In this document: positions 56,368 through 64,000 of the stretch, one piece after another
How the letters are laid out: every line of letters starts with the position of its first letter
How positions within the stretch are numbered: position 1 is the stretch's first letter
Source: Deroplatys truncata
Taxonomy: Eukaryota; Arthropoda; Insecta; Mantodea; Mantidae
Assembly: GCA_030765065.1 (NCBI GenBank)
Contig: CM060980.1
Coordinates: forward strand, 60,744,364 to 60,808,363
DNA: 64,000 bases
Direction: 5' to 3'
Made by a program: the position numbers and the translations under genes
Notes under the pieces: generated by a model
Database searches by the model: none
What the model was told of the DNA's origin: nothing
What the model saw: only the letters and a program-made list of their open reading frames with translations

Positions 56368-57575
56368 TTTGAGTAAAGAAGAAGGGTTCTATTCCATCCA
56401 AAAGTTGGATATCGGGAGACAGGAAATACGTGTTTTGAGGTCCCCTATATCAAATAAAAGCATTTTTAGAAAAGTGTTCCGCGGGTGGTGCCTGTGCGTG
56501 TATTTGTTTGTATAAACACTAAAACCCAAAACGAAAAGTCGGATAAATACCAAGGAGTAAGGGACAGGGAGTAGAAGCAGCGTAGGGTTTCAGTAGTGTG
56601 GTCAAAAACTTCGGAGGAAGCAATGAGGCGAGAGAGGCGGCCAGATTCTGACGGTGGGGTGCCTATCGTTCCAGACTGAACATTCCCGGATGTACTTCGA
56701 TGGCAACCCCAACCGGACAGTCAGATTTTGACAGAAGGTCCCATGACAGGGAAGACATAGTTTTCTCCTCACAACACATCCAACGCACACCATCGTGCAT
56801 CGCGTCTGTCGCTGTAACCCTGAAAGATGAAATGGTATGAGAGGGTGAGGAACATTAGTGGTAGTTTATAACTCACCCCAATATTCGTCTACCGGCTTAG
56901 AAAAAGATACGATAAAACAAGGCCAGGGATAAATACCAAACTTAGTATTTACGTTCAGCATCCTCAAGAATGCGACACAATAGTTTTAAAGAAAATCCCC
57001 TTTACCCCAAAATACCGTTTGTAAGAACATTGTTTTATTTGTTACTTTCTCAAAACTAAGTAACACTTTTATAGTTTTACTTAAATACTATATGTTTAAG
57101 ATATCTGAATTAATAATGAAACGCTTATCCTGAATTTTCTGCGAATGCCTCAGAAGCCCTTCATTCTGGATAGATTTTTATAAATGCTGATCTCGTTAAA
57201 ACATACAGTTTATATGCAATTATGATTTTGTGGCATTCACCTTTTCCAAGATATTTATTGCTATTGATTTTAATTTTCCTAATTTTTGAGCCCCAATTTA
57301 GCATTATTTTGATTATGGTGATATTACGCAAAGGATGTGGAATTCAAAGCCACATTATAGCGACCGGCTTTTAGACAGCTGAGTATCGCTTCATTCGCCT
57401 GTAACCCTCCTTGTGCCTAGAACGAAATTCTTTAATGAAATCATTTCTGCAAAATTTTAAGTGGATTGCATGAAGTGGATAAAAGACTAAGGTTTTGTTA
57501 AAACTCTTAATTTCAGAAGAGATAAAATTAAACGGCTTTGGGTAGAAAATATCATGTGAATGTGAGTCACGTTAT
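56368..57575 (+). repeat. R850 repeat, full-length copy interrupted by a GC-rich retroposon
   Basis: The first part runs from GTAAAGAAGAAGGGTTCTAT to GTCGGATAAATACCAA (56555). The rest resumes at GATAAATACCAAACTTAGTA (about 56928) and goes to TATCATGTGAATGTGAGTCA. Between them lies a foreign GC-rich segment. Confidence 0.82.
56556..56927 (-). mobile_element. GC-rich retroposon with 13-bp target duplication
   Basis: GGATAAATACCAA occurs before (56543-56555) and after (starting about 56927) this roughly 370-bp segment. It shares CCAGACTGAACAT, CACATCCAACGC and the GAGG-AGTAGTGG-CACCCC order with 18617-19215. The duplication marks it as retroposed. The strand is set by the relation to the 18617 copy, whose tRNA-like head is on the minus strand; that head is not present here, so the copy is 5'-truncated. 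Confidence 0.65.
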
Positions 57576-58593
57576 TTGCTGTTAAATCTAAGCTTTAGCA
57601 TAATACTTTTATGCAATCCTACCATTATAAACAGGTTGTTACTGTATTCAATATCGTGCACAGTTGACTCATTATGCTCGCGTGCGAATACTAGCAATCA
57701 TATACTTCCAATAGCAATGACATTATACCAGCATTCCAATTTGCCGTGACTTATAGAAGAAGATGAAATCGTTCTGTGATATGCTGTTTTCTGAGCAACG
57801 AAGGTGCAAAACTCTCTGTACATTATTAAATGCAGAATAATTAGGTTCTAATGTTTTGTAATTACTCACCAGCTGTGCTGTTAAGAGATTACATCAAAGT
57901 CCTACCCACTTCTCTCCTAGGAAGAGAATCATGCAAGTCTTGCTTATCGGTTCAACGCGTCAGGTAACGGCAAATGAAATACGGGGAATTAAGCTAACGT
58001 CTCATAGTCTCACGTTCTCTTATTTATGTCAGCTATGGATGCCAAATTATTTCATAATTTATTTCCTATAATTTATAATGCTAAAATTGCATAATGTTTG
58101 ATAATCTTAATACAATACTTCTGAAACTCGTCGCATTCACTGTCGTTCAAACGACATCATTCCGTAACCATCAAGATTATCCACTAGTTACATAACATTA
58201 GTACATATCAGTTAAATGTCTAGTGTTAATTTATGTCGTTATGCCGCTGTAAGGAACATCGAGAAGTGTGAAATCTGTGTAAACAGCAGCAACAGAACTT
58301 TGATAAGGAATCGAAAGAAAATGTTAATGCTGTGAGCATTGTGATTTCGATGTCCTGTAATGCTGAAACAGATGGTATTCCCAGACTTCAACATTGGCTG
58401 GAGTAATTCTTAATAACATCGGAAAATATTTGACGTTAAGACATTTTATTAAATGTTACTCCTTTTAAAGAGTAAGAATAAATAACTATTGGACTACAGA
58501 TAACAAGTCTTTCTCTACAGTCATTTTCCTAAACTCTTTCATGGAAAATGCTCTGTTATTTGTTGGAGTGTCTTGATCTTTAAATCTCCATTT
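57576..58593. other. Unassigned AT-rich sequence
   Basis: No signal seen on either strand. Confidence 0.5.
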
Positions 58594-59438
58594 TTACTTC
58601 CTCTATGCGTACATAGTGTGTAGGGAAGGCACTGCATTCCACCCAAAATTCGATACAAGATTTCACCGGAAATACATTGTTTTGAGCCCACCTGATCTAA
58701 GTAAAGCAGTTTTAGAAAAAGGCCCGAGTATGTATGTGTATGTAAACAGCGTAAGTCAAAAACTACAAAATAGATAATTTGATACTTAGGTTCAGTAAGT
58801 TTCAAAGATGCAACACGAATATTTTCGAAAAACCTCCCATTCCAAACTACCCTTTACAGTTTTGAAATATTTAATTTTCTAATAAATAACTTCTACAATT
58901 TTGATTAAAATACTATATATTAAAGATATATGCACGACAAATAAAATGTGTATCTTGAATTTTCTGCGAATAGCCTAGGAATCCTCTTTATTCGAAAGGA
59001 CTTTTGTATAATCTTTTATAACTGGTAAACGATAGACGAAAACGTATTATACAAAAATGTAGATCTCCTTAAAACACACAATTTAATTCAAATAACTTTT
59101 TGGGGGCATCAGCCATTTTCGAGGTATTCGTTATTACTGTTTCGATTTGTTCAATATTTAGTCATCTTTTAAATTCCTGACAATTTCCAGCTTTTTCTTG
59201 CAATATCATAGAAACAGTGTGCAATTTTAAGGCTAGTATATAGCGTCCAGTTCTTAAACATTTGACTGTCGCTGTTCCGTTTGTATCTATAACGAAATGT
59301 ATAATGTAGCTGTTGTCGGAAAGGCTTATCTCGATTAAAATGAAGTAGACAGGATAATAAACTTTCGTAAGAATAATTTGTATATCACTAACCAGCGATA
59401 GAGGGTAGATAAAGTCATATGAATGTATTACGTGCATT
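58594..59438 (+). repeat. R850 repeat, full-length copy
   Basis: It starts ACTTCCTCTATGCGTACATA and has TGCATTCCACCCAAAATTCG, GAAATACATTGTTTTGAG, TTTTGATTAAAATACTATAT and AAACACACAATTTAATTCAA. It ends GATAAAGTCATATGAATGTA. The TG tract is only TATGTATGTGTATGT. Confidence 0.82.
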
Positions 59439-60347
59439 GTTTTAGAAGTAACAAGTGAAGGATTTTTTTAATGAAGTTACCTGGCTTAGTAGGTAATTCT
59501 TATTGAGCCGGCAAACTTTATATTTCCCGATTCCAATTTGAATTTTTTTACGAAATGTAAGGAGATTCATAGAATTGGTGAGATAAATTAGCATCTGAAC
59601 CAATACAGGAAAAGTTAATTTAATGGTCTGTTACGATTTACTGTAGTACGCTAGTGATGGTCATCAGACAGGTTACATAAGCTGGAATATACATAAAATG
59701 TTATTAATTCAGGGATAAACTAAGCTTTTAAAGCAATAGAATGAACTTTAATTTGAAAAAATAATATAACCTTAAGGTAGCAAAATATCGTGAGGTAAAA
59801 TGACTCCAAGATTTCGGTAGTATAGTAAACAAACGCATTATTTAGAAATACATAATATTTCAATTTCAGTTTTCTTTCTTTTTTACTTTCTTTTGTCTCC
59901 GCATGTACATTTCTCTTTCTGGTTAGTATCTTAAGCCCCGAATATTTTTCCCAGTGGACCATTATTCATAGCCCACCTGAAAGCAAGGGTTTTGCTCTTA
60001 TAAATGTTCCAATCAATTTCTTTTCGTCTTCCTATCCAGTTTCAGCATAGTTTCCCACTTTTTGTAAACTATTGACTTATCAATATCGTTTTATTCTGCT
60101 CCATATATTTCAAGTGAACTCTGTGTAATTAAACAAGATGTATTGTACATCCTGGAAGCCGATTCTCCAAAGTTATTAATGACTTTTCCAACTCCTGGAA
60201 TGTTCACTGCTTGCAGTTCACTTTCTATCATCATCCGATATTCTATCAAAGGAAACCCAGCTGCTTCTTCACAAAGTTAACAATGAAGGTAAACATGTAA
60301 CCTTAATGTATATACGTTCCATTCCGGAATTTTAGCACCGAATCGGC
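59439..60347. other. Unassigned AT-rich sequence
   Basis: No clear element or coding frame. Confidence 0.45.
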
Positions 60348-60969
60348 TGAGGCAGTATTTTTAACACTTAAATGATATCAGTCTCATTATATAATTTAAA
60401 ATATAATAACCGCCCGCCTTAAAGGAATATGTGTATAATATAATATAAAAACATGTATGTTACAGTCATTGTATTATGTTTATATTATTGTGTATATGTA
60501 TAATAATGTTATGTGCATGTATTAAGTAATTTAACAATGTAGGAGCTGTGAGAATAGAAGCCGAAAGTTGCTAACAATGAGGTAACCTTGAGGCAATAAT
60601 GAACTCGAAAGTTTAATAATGCTACTAGTAATTCTTGGAAACAATAATGTAATATTTAAAACAGTTTATAAATAGCCAATCAACGAGAAAAACTTAAAGT
60701 TAAATAATAGTATTCTATTGGAGTAAAATTAGTCAATCATTTGCTCGGTACGTATTCAGTGTGAGACGAAAATTCATTACGCGAGATTAAAATAAAGTTT
60801 ACGTGTTTAAAAGTGTAATTAATAAGTAATCTTACAGCTATCTATACACGTGAAGTATTGTTTAATCGTGTGAATGATTAATAAAAGGAGCGAATTATAA
60901 TTTGTGTAACCCTACATTCTTTAGCCGCATTAATACTGACACAGCCGAGGCAAACATAAATATATTTAT
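60348..60969 (+). mobile_element. LTR of the gag-bearing family, 3'-truncated
   Basis: It starts TGAGGCAGTATTTTTAACAC and follows the 43897 LTR through GCCCGCCTTAAAGGAATATG, AACAATGTAGGAGCTGTGAG, GCTAACAATGAGGTAACCTT, TTAATAAAAGGAGCGAA and CACAGCCGAGGCAAACATAA, then stops. The last third (GGCGAAGGCTACCGG and beyond) is missing, as is the middle part around GTGTCCTC. Confidence 0.8.
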
Positions 60970-61239
60970 TTTAAACATTTTTATACTGCAAATGTTCTTA
61001 TACAAGTAATTGTAAAGTCGGATAAGACTTTAGGTTTAAGTGACTATAAAAAAGGTTAAAATAAAAACATTAAAAATGCCTTCATTTCGTCGCACATTTC
61101 AAAGTTTCCTCGTTATAAATTGTTACACTTCACTCTAATCTCTTTCTTAATTCTCTTTTCAGCACTTCCTTTCTTATTAAAGGCTACATCTTTCCCGTTG
61201 TTATTCTTAACAGTTCATGATTTTCCCATAGTAAAGTCG

Positions 61240-61680
61240 AGTGTATGGAAATGTGCCAATGTTTCTGGTTTCCTATGTTGTTTTTCTTTATTTAAGTTGG
61301 CAGAGAGTCCTTATAATCCGTGTTCAACACCAGCCCTGGATGAGTCATTCTCTTGTTGGTTTGAATTAAAGTCCAATACACGCGCATCCTATGAACAAAA
61401 GTCGGTCCTAGGTGACCGGCGAAAAGGGAGGAGTACAGAAATATTTCATCTCAGTAGCTGGAAAGTATACTTCACAACAATTGCGCATCTCAGCCTCTGG
61501 ATGGGTTAGTCTCGTATTGATTTGACGTCAAAGATCCGATACTCAAGCTTTAAACCTATCAACACAGGTCGTCGGTTTCAGACTCAGGAGGGAAAGAAAA
61601 GGAGGGCGTAAGACAAGCAGTAAAAGAAGTGATAGAACCAGATAAGATTTGGGGACAGAGTGGCAGAGGCTGATTACTAT
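61240..61680 (+). repeat. Second copy of the repeat at 11650-12105
   Basis: Plus-strand words TGTTTCTGGTTTCC, TTTTTCTTTATTTAAGTTGG, CCAGCCCTGGATGAG, TTGTTGGTTTGAATTAAAGT and CTAGGTGACCGGCGAAAAGG pair with the minus strand at 12105-11650. Here no ORF1 follows within reach, so it is a stand-alone copy. A 129-codon open frame (61120-61509) overlaps it but has no known domain and is not kept in the other copy. Confidence 0.65.
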
Positions 61681-63600
61681 TTCCTCATCATCATTTATCC
61701 ACTGCGCATTATATCAACTGTACAAACAATTAGCTGAAACAGCCTGATCCATATCGAATCTGCAAGTATATCTTCTTTGCTTTACTTCTAATAACCATAA
61801 TGTTTCTTTTGGGGGCATTCGTCTTCATCTTTTACTCCTCACGGTTTTCATTTTTCTCCGTTAGTATATTCCATATAATCCTTTTCCTTTTCTGCCAACA
61901 GTGTAATATCAGCAGCGAATGTCATGTTATTCTATTCAATAATAATGTATTACAATATCTCCAGCATTTGTGGTGGGATCAGTAATGTGTACAATGACGA
62001 GAAAAATGCAACTTAGGAGGATACACAGGAGTGAATAATTTTTTATGAATTACTTTTTATAATAGCGGATTTTCAATTTAAAATTTGTGTACTGAACAAG
62101 AGTTTAGAAACAATATATCGTATTCTTTGCACCTTACAGTGGGCTACCGTAAAGTAAATCTATTTGGCAAGTGGTACTCTACATATTAGCCTCATCATTT
62201 AATTATTCTTTAAATTTTTAAATTGATTTACATTTATGGCCATTTATATACATTACACTCCATTCTGAAAGTAACTACGTTGCGATATATTAGTTCACCC
62301 TTTATTGTCATCGTTTTAGTATTTTTAGTGCTACATAATGATTTTATTTTTATATTTCATCTCCCAAACTGTGAATGTTCCATAATTTTAACAACTTAGC
62401 TGAGCACTACCAGATGTTCCAAGCAGTACCCGTGACAAGACTTGATGGTAATGCTGAAATATTCTGTTTCCTGGATTATTCATTTTTAGATTTAGAGATT
62501 TAATTTAATAGATATCAATGATTCAATTAAAAACTATATCAAACATAGCTTAATTTAATATATATTATTGCTTTATGTCATAGCCAAAAGTGCATGTTTA
62601 AGGTAAGCATTTACTAAACATACAATAAGTTTCAAAACGCAACTCAAAGGACAACTGACCTCATCTACGGTATATAGTTTTTTAAAATTACTCTCTCTCT
62701 CCCTCTCTCTCGTATAATTCTCTGTTTCCCTTTAATCACTTAACAAATGGCTTCTATGAATACAGCAAATGGACATTTTCATATATCTAGAAAACCATTT
62801 TCGCACACTCGAATAACTTTCTTTAACGGAAAGGTAAATTAAATTAAGTACAACTTTTTAATACAGAACTCCTGTTGGAGTCGAACCCTTCCCTCGTTCT
62901 TCAGTTGTGTCGCAGTCAGGATTAACTCAGTGGCAACAGAAAAAGACGTCACCCGGTAACTAACGGCTCCGAATCCCACTTGGATTGCAGGCAGCAGGCG
63001 GTAGCTGTTGCCCGGGTACTATTTAGCATTCCATCTTCGATTCCGAACTGGAGAGGGGATGGGACCCTGCCTCGAATTGCTCATTAAATTAGCGTGCAGC
63101 GCTATATCGCATGAAGGTTGGTACTACTACTCCAAAGGCTCTGGGCTAGGCTTCTGTAAACTCTGCTTTAATTCACCGGTGTTGGTAAGGATGTTTAAAC
63201 CAGAACTTTTAGGTTACCAAGCAACTTGCTGGGAGACATACATCGTTCCATGTAACTCTAAGGAAACAGCAACCTTTGCTATACTCCGACAATCTTTTCA
63301 TTAAGGCCACCCATAGCTGAAATTTGGTAAACAATTTTTAAAAGTTCAAAAATTAGTTTTTGAACATTTGAGCCGTAGGCTTCAATTGCATACTATGCTA
63401 TTTCTCCCAGAGCCCTTTAAAGCTTAAACACGTGACCATTTAAATGCCCGAGAGCACACGGCCTAATGGCCTATATTTACTTCCAATCGCTTTTACTCAA
63501 CTTTGACTTTTCTTACAATTTTGTGCATTAAAAATGTTCCACATAATGTAGCTTGTAACCAATCTTGTTCACATTCTCAGCACAAACTTAGAGAGAATAA
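61681..63600. other. Unassigned; CT run and one possible tRNA-like fragment
   Basis: A CT-rich run lies at 62690-62713. At 62880-62970 the minus strand holds GGTTCGACTCCAACAGGAGT, a B-box-like word, without a clear A-box. A GC-moderate stretch (62930-63300) with a 98-codon open frame shows no known domain. Confidence 0.35.
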
Positions 63601-63603
63601 AAT

Positions 63604-63765
63604 TAAAAAACTGGCATACAGTTATTGCTGCAATTTTGGATAGCTCACGATATGACATAATTAATTCGACCACTGAGAATAAACTGTTTAAAAATTATAT
63701 TTTGGAGTTTAAAATTTTTTCTAAGACAACCAGAGTGATGTAAATTTTGTATGCCAGTTTTTTAC
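63604..63765. repeat. Small inverted-repeat unit
   Basis: AAAAAACTGGCATAC (63607-63621) and its exact complement GTATGCCAGTTTTTT (63748-63762) bracket about 125 AT-rich bases. It could be a tiny MITE-like element; no target duplication is clear and no second copy lies in the window. Confidence 0.4.
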
Positions 63766-64000
63766 ATTGGTATTTGAATAATGTGGTAGTATTTTTATTT
63801 TTGAAAATTCCGATTTCTGCATTATATGTAACACCTGATTAATTAGCATAATTAAGGGAAAATATAATTTTCTTCCAGAAATAATAGTAATATCTGTATG
63901 AAATTTAAAACACGTTAAAGCATCATCTGAAAAAAAAATTGAAAAGATTTGGATAAAAAGTGCACGATTGAGAAATTTTCCTAAGTCTTCGAGTAGTGCA

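Noticed and set aside
61120-61509. 129-codon open frame
   Set aside because: It overlaps a dispersed repeat whose other copy (11650-12105) does not keep the frame, and it has no known motif.

Overview
The window looks like intergenic or intronic DNA of an animal, most likely an insect. It is AT-rich, full of stop codons in all frames, and packed with eukaryotic mobile elements: a gag-bearing LTR retrotransposon, several LINEs, mariner-type transposons, tRNA-derived SINEs, palindromic MITE-like elements and ATT/TG microsatellites. The mix of transposase, LINE and SINE families reminds me of cockroach and termite genomes, but that is memory, not a search. I see no complete host gene, no rRNA, no functional tRNA, no CRISPR array and no bacterial operon. 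The only hints of host genes are a short GC-rich candidate exon (22895-23059) and a candidate promoter with a first-exon splice donor (about 15100-15363).

The commonest component is a non-coding repeat of about 0.85-1 kb, called R850 here, with about 13 full or partial copies: 1-602, 4420-4911, 4912-5395, 5396-6270, 6279-6415, 13648-14437, 15955-16778, 29918-30662, 31230-32035, 33319-33473, 51786-52760, 53462-54378, 56368-57575 and 58594-59438. One copy sits inside the reverse transcriptase of a LINE (50921-52925), which fixes its borders. Four copies and fragments lie in alternating orientation at 4420-6415.

A second family is an LTR element with LTRs or LTR pieces at 3343-4191, 7917-8825, 41114-41342, 43897-45001 and 60348-60969. 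The pair at 41114/43897 encloses a decayed gag with a long repetitive coiled coil and no trace of pol. A purine tract precedes the 3' LTR and a lysine-tRNA-type primer site follows the 5' LTR.

LINE remains: ORF1 (DUF4780 type) plus endonuclease ORF2 on the minus strand (9850-11415, with a possible 5' leader to 12110); RT end plus RNase H on the plus strand (20870-22410), split by a palindromic element; an RTE-like C-terminus (12440-12600); the R850-split LINE; and a GC-rich ORF1-like stretch with zinc knuckles (2098-3180). DNA transposons: an internally deleted mariner with both ends and TA target sites (28700-29622); a DUF4817-type fragment carrying a 197-bp tandem duplication (33471-34165); a 380-bp element with 85-bp inverted ends around a transposase tail (1256-1636); an inverted pair of transposase C-termini (45351-46330), one arm split by a SINE; and a decayed transposase N-terminus (36500-37010).

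The nested insertions give relative ages: the LINE at 51-53 kb is older than the R850 in it; the R850 at 56-57.5 kb is older than the GC-rich retroposon in it; the LINE at 21-22 kb is older than its palindromic insert; and the transposase arm at 45.8-46.3 kb is older than its SINE. The remaining long stretches are listed as unassigned.
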